Source: Paraphysomonas bandaiensis (taxonomy: Eukaryota; Chrysophyceae). From it: a stretch of 64,000 nt of DNA. A program made the translations under genes and the position numbers. Location of the stretch: NCBI GenBank assembly GCA_965644295.1, contig CBFFRP010000431.1, positions 310,001 through 374,000 on the forward strand. The letters run 5' to 3'. Shown here one piece after another: positions 1 through 13,600 of this stretch (position 1 is the stretch's first letter; each line of letters begins with the position of its first letter). The notes beneath the pieces were generated by a model, which searched no databases, was not told where the DNA came from, and saw only the letters and a program-made list of their open reading frames with translations.

Positions 1-615
1 GAATGTTAGAATCTTGTATTGCATTTGTAAATCTCAGGGAATAAAATGTCAACACTTCTCTCACATCTTGTACACTGAGGATAGCGATTTTGAGCAATTA
101 AAAGCTGATACAGAATTATATGAAATATAATGACAAAGTATAAGATAGTGTAGACCATCTGAAATATATTTGACTGTGTAAGGTCGTGACTATCAGAGAT
201 CTGATAATATTGATTGGTAGTTGAGATGATATAAACTTGGAATTTAGTGAATGACAACGAACGATAAGTGACTTAAGTTTTAACCACATTAATGTCTTAT
301 ACTAATGTTGTATAAATATTGAAGTATTAGTGAATACCAGCTCTGGGGGTCCAGTCTGAGCAGAATTTCGACATCGAAATATAATCGACACATATACCGC
401 CCTATTTTGATTGGATTTTAACAATAGATACCATGATGACATTTATAAAACAAGGAACGATTATTACAATTACTACAATAAAATACAGAAATCTAAAATA
501 GATAGTGGAGGGCACTACCACCACAATATCAATGAGAAATATATTGTAGGAAATCACGGTGCCTTATAGGAAATGGCAGCTCAACCGCGTGCTACATATT
601 TATTAATCCAATAAT
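1..615. other. Intergenic sequence with a repeat fragment
   Basis: No convincing gene is seen; the one open frame on the minus strand (6-257) is low-complexity and AT-rich. Bases about 150-270 resemble bases about 52975-53090. Both contain a TTTGACTGT block, an AGATCTGATAA block, a GGTAG block and a final tGAATGAC or cAAATGAC block in the same order, so this looks like a degraded copy of a dispersed repeat. The rest is unremarkable. Confidence 0.4.
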
Positions 616-960
616 CTACTCGGAAGAAGTACCAGTATTATTGAGAGAAGCTAAGCGCTTCTTGTTGCGTTTGGATATTTGTTGACGAGTACGCTCCTTT
701 TCTCCTTCTGTAAGCTGATCCCAATTCGCTATACGACGAAGAGTGCCATCCGGATTGACTATGATGGGACCAAACTCATCCATAGATACAGTTTCACCTA
801 TTTTAAATTGTTTTGTTGAAGAAGAATCATCGGAAGGAGGAGGAAGTTCAAGAATAGGCTCTATATGTGATGGATTATCTTGTATAGACTCTGATACATG
901 TTCCGCATAAGTTATGCTGTAGGACACTATAGTGATGAGGAATAGATATTTTAGTTGCAT
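616..960 (-). CDS. Small secreted or ER-targeted protein with a basic conserved-looking tail
   Basis: The 114-residue product starts at the ATG at 958-960. Residues 1-19 form a hydrophobic signal peptide ending near YAEH. An acidic, proline- and serine-rich linker with the run LPPPSDDSSS follows. The C-terminal third (about 65-105) reads GPIIVNPDGTLRRIANWDQL then TEGEKERT and KRNKKRL, a compact charged motif that looks conserved. I recall similar short RI-NW-(L/M)TE-KRN tails in uncharacterised eukaryotic proteins but cannot name a family. The gene is divergent from the giant armadillo gene, with a 716-bp shared spacer. No function is assigned. It appears to be a single exon. Confidence 0.6.
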   Translation of the reverse strand: MQLKYLFLITIVSYSITYAEHVSESIQDNPSHIEPILELPPPSDDSSSTKQFKIGETVSMDEFGPIIVNPDGTLRRIANWDQLTEGEKERTRQQISKRNKKRLASLNNTGTSSE

Positions 961-1676
961 TGATATGTATAATATAATTCAAGAGGTGTTGATATTATCA
1001 GATATGTGGTAGGTGTATATATGCATCTCATAGTAAGCCTTCCAGAACAGATATAGTAACCTATGGACTTATATGGACTTATCTACAGCTCCAGTATATA
1101 CCATTGTACAGCACATATATATGTATACCCAGCATACTGCTGTATCCCATATGGAGGTGGGAATACAGTCATATAGAGCCCAGTGATAATTGGGATAATC
1201 AGACTCTGTATTGAATTTCACAAGAAATTATTGTGATTTTTCTTTGTAACTGTAAAAAAGTATATCCAAAAAACGTTTTTTTTTTAATTTCAAAATTTTT
1301 TGTTGGATAAACATTCTAGTACAGTATTCCTATATGTAATCCACAACAATACAGCAGAGTACAGCAGTACAGTACAGTATAGTATATATTGAGCCATCAA
1401 ATCATATACTATGATATACCTACTGCTGTATATACTACATACAGCAGTAACCTCCACATGTCGAGCTCTCTACAGTAAATATCCATAAAAATTACTATGA
1501 GCCTTATTATTAAGATAAACTCTTATTTATATTCAATATCTCAGATAATGAATTCTTTCATTGAAGAATATTATTTAGTTATATGAATTTCTTATTATTT
1601 ATATGATTAATGATGTTTAATTTGTTTTAATCTGAGATATATATTCATAGCTGGGTAGTGACTGCTATTAGTAGTT
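961..1676. promoter_or_regulatory. Divergent intergenic region with four or more CAGCAGT-type motifs
   Basis: This spacer separates the minus-strand small secreted gene from the plus-strand giant gene. It holds ATACTGCTGTAT at 1134-1145, TACAGCAG at 1350-1357, TACAGCAGT at 1360-1368, TACTGCTGTATATAC from 1421, and ATACAGCAGT at 1439-1448. These are one motif in both orientations, and it recurs in other divergent spacers of the window. A poly-T/A-rich stretch near 1260-1310 lies between copies. A promoter role is inferred from placement and recurrence only. Confidence 0.45.
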
Positions 1677-4600
1677 ATGAGACTCTTTCCTGCTACCCCA
1701 CCATCAAAACCGAAGTCAGCAGGAAGTACAAGAAGCCCTCGCAGAAAGAAACTGGCGGCATCAAGAGATTCTGTGTCTCCTCAACGGTAATCCTAGAATA
1801 TCCACATCATATGCGTTTAATGAGCTCGGTGTAGAAGCAATCACCATACCGAGGAAACATCTGTTAGCGCAACAGATGGTATGATTATATTAGAATATAC
1901 AGTACAGAAGAAAGACAGGTATATGATACTACAATAAGTTCGCTTCCTTATGTACAACGAAACAGGCGGCTCTCTTTCGTTATACGTGAGTTTCCAAGAA
2001 CAGCTCGCTTCTTTTCAATCGATATTGTAGTTCTGAAAACCAACCAGAAGTGGTGTGTCTTTGTTCCGGTAACAGGGAACTTTGACGAACTATTGCGCAT
2101 ATGGAGCATAACTCCTAAGTATGAGAATAAGAGGGCCCTAGGAGAGTGGTTGCTCAGGGTCACCAAGCTTGAATTCAGTGGTGATACCATCACTGGAGCT
2201 GTTTTTGACACTCCTGCATTGCACGAAAAATGTGTACAAGAAATGACGAAGTTGGCTCATATATTCGCAACAAAAATACAAGCCATTTATCGCACGTATA
2301 GAATACGAAAAATATATAGCAAGATTGGGCACTGGGATGGGGATGAGTCATCAAAACGAAAATTTCCGGCATCGTCGTTGTCCAGTTCAGCTAAGTACAG
2401 TATAAAATCTCATCCGCATACTAGAAAGTATCCTACTTCTCCTCGAAGGCCTATTATTCCAAGTGAAGATATACGTACTTATCGCTCTTTGCGGTTCACT
2501 GGTTCAGATGGTGACGACACCTGGGAAAACAGCCCTACTCTTCGGTCCTCCACTGCTGGAGCCGTTCCACGGCGTCATAAGCCAGAAAGAAAGACAATGT
2601 ATAGAGTTTCCAGATCCCCAGATAGAGAAGAGTATGTCCATTCGAAGCTGATGATGGTGGCTGGGGCATACTCTCATCCGCCGACTGAAAAAAAAGTCAC
2701 TCCTCCAGCAGCAAAGAAAAGAGCAGCCATGTTGAAAGAACTTCAAAATCTCAAGACTGAAATGAGTGGGGCTCTAGAGGCAATCGAAGTTGAATTGGAA
2801 CAATTTAAAATGGACTGTGGTCGATCTATACACTCGATGAGATCCACCTTAGTCACAGATCGAGTAGAAAGCACAGGTGCGATTGAGAATATTACATCGC
2901 CAAATGAGGATAGCATTTTTTTGAAAATGGAGATATCTCAACTGCAGCAAGAGATTAATAAATTAAGTACTGAATTGAATAAGCACCAGAAAGTGAATTT
3001 AATCAACCCGAAGCTGGAGGTCAACCCAGAAGACCCTGTTCAGTGTAGCGCGTGGACATGCATTCAGCAGGCCCTCACGAGATATGCCAGACGACGAAGG
3101 TTTAGGCATAGAGTATATTATCTAGTACGTGTAATAAACGGAGCTACGGGTGGAGATTTAATACGCGAAGCTCTTCGAAAAAGTGTAGAGAGCGGGAGCG
3201 TAATTCTGGCAAATTGTGTCACTAGCAGGATCATTGATATTGTCCGACGACTTGGACACGAAGAGAATAACCACATTTCAAACTACAAGCCGACCAACCA
3301 GATTGATGTCAGAATGATATGCAACACGCTGATTTCATTTATAAGCATTCGAACTATCATTCAAAATGGGCTGGAAGTTTTTAATGTGATATCGTCATTA
3401 CCTAAAATCTTTGGCATGGTAGATATGCTGGGAGAGGCTGGAGTGTGCGATTTTGTACTTCTTGTACTGCGTCGCCATACAGAGTCTGCAGATATTACCT
3501 TTAATGCACTCAAACTATATCTGTGCCTGGTTTGTGACTCCATACTTAACAAAGAACGGATGTCATCTCCAGAGTGTTGTGAGGTTTTGGGGCGTGCTAT
3601 GACAAGACACTGTAGAGATGACAGCGTGGTGGAAAAATCGGTTATGGTATTGTGCGAATTGACAAGAGACTATAGTGTGGAGATATTTGATACTTTTAAA
3701 TTAACACGTCTTTGCTCTTGCGTGATTAGTTGTCTTCAAGTACAGCATAAAAATTCTGGAATCGTTTTTGTGATTTGTCGGGCTATTTCAACACTCACTT
3801 CTAGTTCATATTATTTGAAGGAATTTTTTGCATCAGGAGATTGTTTCAAATTGTATATAGATTGCTTGCTGGAGAATTATGGTGATGAGAAGTGTTACCA
3901 GGAAGTGGCGGTGATGATTACCTCAATATGTGAAAAGAATGCTAGTGTATGGGCTACTGTTTCGACCGAATACGTGGCTGTTTCGTTACATTCTATACTT
4001 CGATTACCTGATGTAAGTGAAGAGGTAGTTAAGATTACTGTTACACTTATTTATAAACTGTGTACATTGGAATCTTTACGGCTACTGTTTCTTTCAAAAG
4101 GAGTGGATAAAATTTTGCTAGATTTGTGCGATAGAAGTTTCGCCAGTAGTACAGTCTCTGGGATACAGCAAGCTCGATTCCGATTGCTGAATCGTTCCCT
4201 TACCCTTTCAGTCCACACAGGCACCACTGATTGTCAAGATGCGTCTTTTAAGCCGGTCCATTTGTCCCACAGACAGAGGTATCCTCCGATGACTGCTACC
4301 CAACAGCCGATCAGAACTCCTCAGGTTCGTTTTATTGGTGACGGTACGTGGTCGACAGCTGAACAAAAGGCTGCAGTGATTATTGGTAGAAGTCTCTGGA
4401 AAGTCGCAAAGAGAAGTGTTTTTGGAGCGAGTACCAGTGAGACAATTGAATCAGTGCAGAGTTGTAATGACACTCTGCAGTTATTGCGGTATCTGCGTCT
4501 TTGTGTTGTCACCGGCAATGTGGAATTAGCGAGAATTACTATGGAGAGGATTAAATGCATTATCGAACATGATAAAGTGGGTACGATTCAATTACAAATA

Positions 4601-7600
4601 GAACTGTTGAGAAAGCTGAAACATTTATTTGATGTAATGCTTGCTTTTTTGAGCATAGCCGACGTACAGATATATGGCCTTGAAGTTATGAAACTTCTTC
4701 CTCATGATGCTTCTTCCATTGCTTTGGCAGGGACATCCGGGGCGTGTAACCTTGTGTTTGCTGTTCTAAAGCGCCATATGGAAAATGTAACACTGTGTAG
4801 AATGTGCTTGCACTTTTCTTGTGTTTTGGTTAATGATAGTCCTGAGAATCGACAATCTATGGTAGAGTTCGATAATTGCCATATTTTGTCCGAACTAATT
4901 GGTTCACATTATAACGATGCAAGTGTAACCAAAGAGAGCTGTCATCTAATACAACATCTGTGTAGAGATTCATTGCAGTGTCGTGATTATATGGCAGTAG
5001 CTGGTGTCAGCGGGCAAATTCTGGACTATTTAACCGCAAATTCACGCAATGAAGATATTGTTGGTTCATGTGTGCGTACTATTATCAGTCTTTGTGGACA
5101 ACTCAGTGAACGTAATTGCTCTATCCTGGTGTCAGATCAGAGTCTTCACATATATAGCAAGTTACTACTGAACAATGTCGCTGATGCAGGTATATGTAGG
5201 CACATCTGCAAGTTACTTGCCGAATTCTGCGGAAATGAATATAAACCCTTGACTGAGAGATTAGTGAAGAGTAATTTGGCATCTGACTTGTGCAATGTGG
5301 TAGATAAGTTGCGCAAGGATAGATCCGTTGCAACTGAAAGTGTGCACAGTGTTCTGACGTTAGTTGCATGTTTGCTGTATAATTGCAACGACTTCAAAGA
5401 AAGATTCCGCGATGCTGGACTTTCAGATCACATAACTTACTTCCTCTCGGGATGGACGCGCAATATAGTACGTGTAGCCAAGGTAATATCGGGTTATCTC
5501 TCGTCAGTGAAAGGGTCCCTGGCTTCAGTATCATCGACGAGTGGCAGAACTGAATTCAACGAGTTTGATAGAGCCAGGGCATCAGTATGCATAACGAGAA
5601 ATATATCCAGACATCATCAACAGCGGAAGTTGGGTCTCGCTAGAGCGAAAAGCTGCACCCTCTTAAGAAACATCAGTATAGCTCAAGATGCCGAAATTAT
5701 TACGGATGGATTACGTACTTCTGTACTTGCTGGAGATGACAAGCTAGCATTGGAATCCCTGAAGCGTGTGAATGCACTGACAGATTCAAATGGAAGTGGC
5801 AATGTTGACTCTCCAATTGCGAAATATATCCGTCGTAATCCAGTTTTGATGTTGGATGTCCTCTTTGCTTTTCTCAGCTTCCCTAAAATCCAAAAACTTG
5901 GACTAGCAACCTTGCAACGATTGTTTGTAAGCAACCGTGACATCGAAAGAGTGGGGACTGCTGGTGCATGTGTTCTAGCCTATCGTGTACTGCATCGGCA
6001 CAGGATGGACTCGGATTTGTGTGGCTTATATCTGTCGTACGGTTTGACGCTATGTAGACCCAGTGCTGCAAACAGGAAGTTGCTTGGAAGTATTGATTCA
6101 TGCCGTGTCTTAAAGAATCTTATGGTGGCTAATAGTGAAAACTCGGATATAATGAGTGCAGTGTGCTCACTTGTACGTGTTGCCACTGACTCATTGGAGT
6201 GTCGAGATAATGTATTTAACGCGGGTATAACCTGTCTGCTGCTTGATTACCTCGATAGTAATAGCCAAGACACTGTAATCGTTGGTTTTTGTGTTCGCAC
6301 TATGCTTTTTCTGTGTGCACAAAATCATTCTCATAGTTGGGATGTGTTGGTGTCGGACCTAGCGGTAAGAAAGTACTGTCACATTTTGTGCGGCGCGTCC
6401 ACGACATCTGTACATAAAGATATGTGCATGCTTCTCGTAGGGTTGACGAAATACGACACTGGGCGCACCTGTGATTTATTAACTCGAAATGACTTCCCAT
6501 CAAAGATGGCAACCCTTCTGAAATCTTTGATGTCTCACGATTTCGTGGTTTCCACTCTAATGCTAGTAGTTCATTTTACTATCCAGTGTCCAAGCATGCG
6601 AATCGCGCTTTTAAAAGCTGATATGCTCAGTGCATTGCGTCGGTTTGTAGGAAGTGCATGGAGTTACTCGATTCGCAAAACCGCTACAGCTGGAATTCAT
6701 CAGCTGGAACAGCTGGAATTGAATGACGAATTATCTTGTACTCAACATGACGAGGAAATTTCCGAGTTGTCCCATATTGAAAGACAGACGAAAGCTGGTC
6801 GTACCATAGCCACAGCTATCACTAGATTTGCCAGGGCTAGGCGCAAGCAGTGTGAAATAATAAAGGCTGGACGTCAGCTCCAAGAGTGTTTGCATTCGAT
6901 AAGTACAGCTAATGATGTTACACTTATTTTCGATTCGTTGAAGTTGTCTCTGAACGTAGGAAGTTGCATCCATGTTTCAAATTCTCTTTCACGTCTTCAG
7001 TATTTGTGCGAAACCAAGAATGTTGATATTGTCGATGTAAACCGAAATGTTGAGATTATTCTAGATGTGATGTCATCTTTTCTGAGTCGTACAGACATCC
7101 AGCAATGTGGGTTTAGCATACTGCAGCATCTGCCATGCCACGAAGAAGATGTCAAAAGGATTGGTGAACTGAAAGGATGCGAACTACTGAGGTACATATT
7201 GCAGCGCCATCGACTAGATTCGAGTGTGTGTGTGACAGCGCTTCGCTATGGGTGCCGTTTGACATGTGAGTGCGCGGAAAATCAATATTTAATGTGCAAC
7301 TCTAAAATGTGTGAAGTTCTTTCGAGTCTGATGACGACACATTCTCTCAATATATCTCTGATGAATAGCACAAACACCCTCATAAGTAATCTATGCAAGA
7401 ATTCCCAGGAAAATCGTGCACTGATGTGTCGTTGTGGTATTTGTGGGCATGTTTTGAAATGTTTGGTTAACCACTCGCGAAATGAAGAAGTGTGTCGTCT
7501 ATGTGCTGGTACGATCACCAGTTTATGCACGGAGAATGATATGAACAGGGCTATTTTCGGATCATCACAAAGCATTGCGATTTATTTTCAAGTTATCATT

Positions 7601-10600
7601 GACAACGATAAGAATCCCCAAATATGTAAGGTGATGTGCAATTTGTTGCAGAGCATGTGTCGCGATGGAAGAGGTATCGTTGAGGAAGAGTTGTGTCAAA
7701 GTGGAATTGCATGTGAAATTGCGTCATTTCTATCTGCACATGAAGCAATATTGCATCCCGACATCGCCCAGGCCGTATTAATGCTGGCTGTTCACTTTGC
7801 TGTAAATATTCCTGAGCTTAGATCTGAGTTGCTCTCTGCTGGTATGGTGGAGGTATTCAAGTTATATTCCTCGAAGAAATGGAGCGATAAAATTAGAAAA
7901 GCGGCTATACGTGCCTGTAAAAGTATATCCCCTCAGGAAAACATTCTAAAGTGTCAAAAAGATTTAGAACTAGCGTCAAAGGAAGATCAGGAAGCTGCAA
8001 ATAAAATTGCCCGGGCTGCGTACATGCATGTACATTACAAACGTGAAAGAGAAAAATTTAGTGAAAATCGAACAAAGCTTGAATATCATATTAACCATGT
8101 AGGAGCCTATTCAGATTGTGCTACTCTCTCTCAGTGCCTTCAGTTCAGTGTTGAGTGCAGTAGCACTGTGTTGGCGTCAAAGACCTTCGCGAGACTACGA
8201 GTACTTTGTACGGAGGGGGAAACCGAAATTTCTCTTGACTTTCTGAAATTAATATTGGATACCATGGTCGTGTTTTTAAGTCGTACAGATGTTCAGCGTA
8301 GCGGATTAAGTATTCTACAACAGTCGACTGGAGATAGTAGTCAGTATGAAATTATAGGTAGATTAGGGGCATGTGATGTAGTGAACCTGATCCTCCTGCG
8401 CCATTCCTCAGATACAAGCTTGTGCACTTCATGTGCATCATATGCGGCCAATTTAATTTGCGGTTCCCCGAAGAACATACCGCTGCTGTGTTCCCAAAAA
8501 AGCTGTGAAATTTTGTCACGCATTATGAAAGCAAACTTTGTAAATACTAAACTCATGCACCATATATGTGTCATCGTGAGTGAACTGAGTACGTACTCTG
8601 CGGCCTTTAGAGAAATGCTTGGATGCAGTGGTGTGTGTGAATGTTTGGTATCGTTTTTACGTGCGAATCCCGGTGATGAATACTGTGTGGGTCTTTGCAC
8701 GAAGACTATTTTAAGTTTATGTGTTGGCGAACACCCCAACATTGTTGCATTTTCGTCAAGGGAATGTCTGCATATTTACTCTAATATATTAACCGAAAGT
8801 AGATCTAACCCGAAAATATGCAAGCATATGTGTATGTTACTGGCAACAGTGTGTGGCAATGGTGAAGGTATGGTGAGCGAAAGTCTCTGTGGTTGTAGAA
8901 TTGCTGCAGTTATAGCGAAGTTTTTATCGGATGATGATGGGGAGCTAAGCAGTGATGCTGCCCAAGCCGTACTGATGCTGGCTGTTCACTTTGCTGTGAA
9001 TGTTCCTGTGATGCGGTCTGAGTTACTCTCTGCAGGTATGGTGGAGGTATTCAAGTCATATTCCTCTAAGAAATGGGCCGACAAGATTCGAAAAGCAGCC
9101 ATGTTAGGCATTCGAAAAATTTCCCCATCAGTGACACCTATAAAGACGGCTCACGAGTTGAAGGAAGAGGCTGCGCTACAGGAGAGTGCAGCGAAAATAA
9201 TAACTCGCAGTGTCAATTATCACATTGCAGTGAAGCGGAAGAAGGAGATAATCAATAAGGTCAAGGCTGGCAGACAATATCATTTGAGTCAAATTGCCAG
9301 CTGCTGTAATGCTGACTCTATTTTAAACTATGTAGATTTATCTGTTGAGTGTGGAGACCACCAACTGGCATCGAAGGCTATGTCAAGATTGGTAGATATA
9401 ACGAGAAAGTGTAGTTCTGAGGTTCAGGAGAGGATTATTACGAGGATGCGTATAATTTTGGGTGGGATGTTCTCATTTTTAAGTATTAGTTCCGTACAGC
9501 GCAATGGCTTGACCCTGATTCACCATGTGTCTCCTTACGGCGTCGATGTTGCTGGTATATTAGGGGAGCACTGCGGATGTGATCTGGTACACGGTATTCT
9601 TCGCAGGCATGTGTCAGATTATATGCTCTGTACTTCCGCGCTTCATTTGTGGTGTGCATTGCTAGATAATTGTTCCGCATATCGGATACCAATGTGCAGT
9701 CCGAGATCTTGTGAAATCATTGCCAATCTCATGAAAACTCATCATGCTAGGACGACGGTAGTAAATCAAGTGTGTGAATTGATCTCCAAATTGAGTTCTT
9801 ATTCATCGAGTAACAGAGATGTCCTTGGACAATGTGGTGTATGCGGTTTTGTTATTACCTATCTTATGAATAATGTTGAGAACGAAGCAGCATGTGAGGC
9901 ATGTATCTCTGCTATTTCGAGCTTGTGTCGAGAGTATCACGAGCAGAATCGACTTATTCTTGGATCGTCAAAGCATATTTCCCTCTATGTAGAGGTCATT
10001 CGGGCTAACGTGCAAAATTCTAAAATTGTACATCTGATGAGCAACATTATCGAGATGGTTTGCGATAGAAACGATGCATTTGCTGCTAAGGAAGTATTTG
10101 AGAGTGGTGTTACCATGGAATTATCCAATATATTGCGGATTTCTGAGGAGATCGAACAGGACTCACTTCCTTTAGAAACGGCGGAGGCACTTGTCGTTCT
10201 TGTCGCATTTATACTTGTCAACTGTCCCATTACGAGACCGCAGTTTGCCTCCGTGGGCATGTCGTATATATTAGAGCAATACACCTGCGATAAATGGAAT
10301 GATGTAACTATCAATTTTGCAAAACTTGGAATCGGCAAACTGTACGGACATCGAACTTCAAATGTCAGTGCTGATTTAAAATGTGGCAGTCTAAATTCCT
10401 TTCGAAATAGTAGAAACATGGTAGAAGAAGATCGAACAATTGAGAAGTGTGTCATTGGGTCAAGCAGTCCTGATGCATATTCATTCGCAGAACAGTCGCA
10501 AAGCGTCTGCGATGATAACGATTTCCATGGAGGTGACCTTATGCGGAGTACTTCTGCGATATATCATATATTCGGAATAGATTCTACCGTTACAAGTGAG

Positions 10601-13600
10601 TTTGAAGATTGCCATTCCAGTGGCATAGAGAATTGTGCTATTCTAAATGCAGGTGAAAATTTTTACTGTAGATGATCTGCTGTGTATTTTATCCGATATC
10701 AGTGAAATATCTGTATAATGTAAGTCTAATTTGTAGATGAAGTTGTTGGGCTGGGAGACAGTGAGAAAGAACTATTGGTTGCTGTGAACGCTGCCACAGA
10801 AGAAAAAGTTATGGAATACTTACGTCTGGCAGTAACCTCTGGAAATTCGAAATTAGGTGAGTGGGCCGTCGTACGAGCTCATCACCTTAGCAGTGAAAAA
10901 ATGAACAGCTGTATACTCTCTAAACCTCGAGTATTGTTGGACGTTATGTCAGCTTTTCTTGGGTTAACAAATACAATTATTGCCAGTAAGGGTTTATCGA
11001 TTTTACGACGACTATCTTTCGGTCCAGGCGATACAACTAGCATTGGAAATGCAGGTGGTTTTGAAGTGATAAGTGCGATATTACAAATTCACTCGTCGAG
11101 CAGTGAGCTATGTATGGCATGTATAGATTTTGGGATACAGTTAGCGGAGGAATGTGTTCAAAATCGAATACAAATGGTTAAAGAAGGAGTATGTGAAGCC
11201 ATAGTATGTGTCAGGAATACACACAAGAATAGAAATGACATTGTTGGTAGGTGCTTCGTATTTGTGAGTGTATTATGCGCCGGATGCTCACTTGCACAAC
11301 GAAGATTTGGTGATGTGAATATTCACGACCACGTCATAAAGCACCTATTAACCAACATCCCCGACGAAGCTGTGGTCCATATGTGCGCGAATACGATAAT
11401 AAGTTTATGCGAGGATAGAAATACAGAATGCTTCAAAGTTTTAGCGGCAGCGAAAAATCTTCGTTTGTATTTTAATATCATACGTAAAAGTTTGTCAAAT
11501 ATAAGTATATGTTCGGATATGATTCGGGTCCTGTCCGCCCTGTGTGAGGAAGGGGGAGCTGTTATAAACAAAGAGTTGTGCGAAAGTGGTATAGGGACGA
11601 TGTTAGCTTCAGTTCTTTTTGGCGAGAAAGTTGGCCTTGTAGCTGATATACAAGAAGGGTTTGTTCTACTAACGGTGCACATTGCTACACATATACCCAT
11701 TATCCGCCCTGAGTTAACCGCTTCCGGTATGATCAACATACTGCAGCAGTATACAACAAATGAATGGGGCAGACAGATTCGAACTAAAGCACGTGAGGGT
11801 ATCGAATTGTTGTTAGCGGGGGTTGATTTGGTTACAACCTCAGTTGAGGTTACCGACGACGAACAGTTAGTGCTAGAATCCTTGCAGATAGCAGCGCGGG
11901 GTTCCAATTATAATCTTGCAATGAAAACAGTTTCGAAGATTATTATGTTGCTCTCACCGCTGGATGGAAACGTGCGTAGTTTGCCCCTTGGATGGGCACT
12001 TCTTAAAAATCCAAATTTTGTTGTGGATGCGATAAATGCCTACAAGGATAGCACCGAGTTGGTGGAGAAAGGGCTTTCCATCCTACGAAAGCTACCATAT
12101 AGCCCCAATGACTACTCCAGAGTTGGGGCAGCTGGTTGCAATAACGTGGTATGCTCGGTGCTACGGGCACATGTATCTGATCGTGATGTGTGTGGTACAG
12201 CGTTGATATACGGAATGACACTCACTGCTCAGAGTCTGGTGAACCGCGTTCATATGGGAAATGAGGGCATATGTGAAATTGTATTAGAGGCATGCAGAGC
12301 GCACAAACTCGAATCAACTGTTATGGATAAGTGCTTTGGGATAATGTCAACGCTGTGTGCAGATTGTCCACAAAATCAAAGCAGGTTGGGAGAGGGACAG
12401 ATATGTGATGTGTTCATAAAGCATTTGGTAGCGCATATTGATAATTCTGAAATAATAAGGACTTGTACGCATGCAATTATAGCTCTCTGCAACCGACACA
12501 ATGACAACAGGAAATTATTTGCTTCAGAAAAGTTTATTCTGCTGTGCATTCATGTTATAAAGACCAATCGCACTTCCCTTGACGTGTGCACGAGTATGTG
12601 TACAGTGATGACCAATTTGTTTGGATGTACAGATGAAATCGATTTAATTTTATGTCAGAGCGGAATCGCCCAGGAATTGTATGAAGTCCTGACAGATAAG
12701 GATGATAATAAGCTTGCTGCTGGTGTTGCATGCGAGATACTAGCAATGGTTGCCCATTTTTTGCAGCATGTTCCATGTATGCGATCTGAATTTGCGGCCG
12801 CTGGAATGGTGAGTGTGCTGAACATGTACCAAACTCGCGGAAATGATATGAGGACACGGGAGAGTGCTGACATTGGGATGCATTACTTAACTTCGAGGAT
12901 TGAATTTTTGCTTGATATTATTGATACGTGTATAGAACCGAATCTAATTTGTGAGTGCTTGAAAGTCGCAACAGGTAGCCGTAATGTGGTGCTTGGCTTA
13001 AGAGCAGTGCACAGAATTTACAACCTTACTGATTGTGACGACAGTTCGAACCCTGTAAATAGGGAATTGATATCGACTGTGCTGCAGTACTCTAGCTTAC
13101 TAACTAGTACAATGATAAACTTCTCACTGCGTGAAGACCTCCAGCAGAAAGGTATAGCGATATTACAGCGCCTACACTATGGCCCTGGAGATGTGGAGCG
13201 GGTTGGATCAACCGGTGCTGTTACAGCAATACGAAACATATTTCAAAGCTACATTACCAATGGGACGTTGTGTTCGGAATGCCTTGCTTATGGGACGAAA
13301 ATATCCTCGATGAGTTTAGGAGTGCGGATAGAAATGGGAACTGAAGGTATATGCGAGTGTGTTTGGAATGTATGCACAACACACAAGAAGGACTTAAAGC
13401 TAGTCGCCTTGTGTCTCAGAATGTTTTGCGCACTATGTACAGACTGTGTAGACAATCAAATCAGAATAGGCAGTGTTGAAACTTGTGCTCTAGTGTCGGC
13501 TCTGTTGAACGATAATATTCACAACGAATGGATGGTTGGTCTATGCTGTCACACTATTGCAAGTTTGTGTTCTGGGAGTAATGAGAAGATTTGCGATCAT

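Noticed and set aside
6-257. Minus-strand 83-residue frame at the window edge
   Set aside because: AT-rich low-complexity translation over a region that matches a dispersed repeat.
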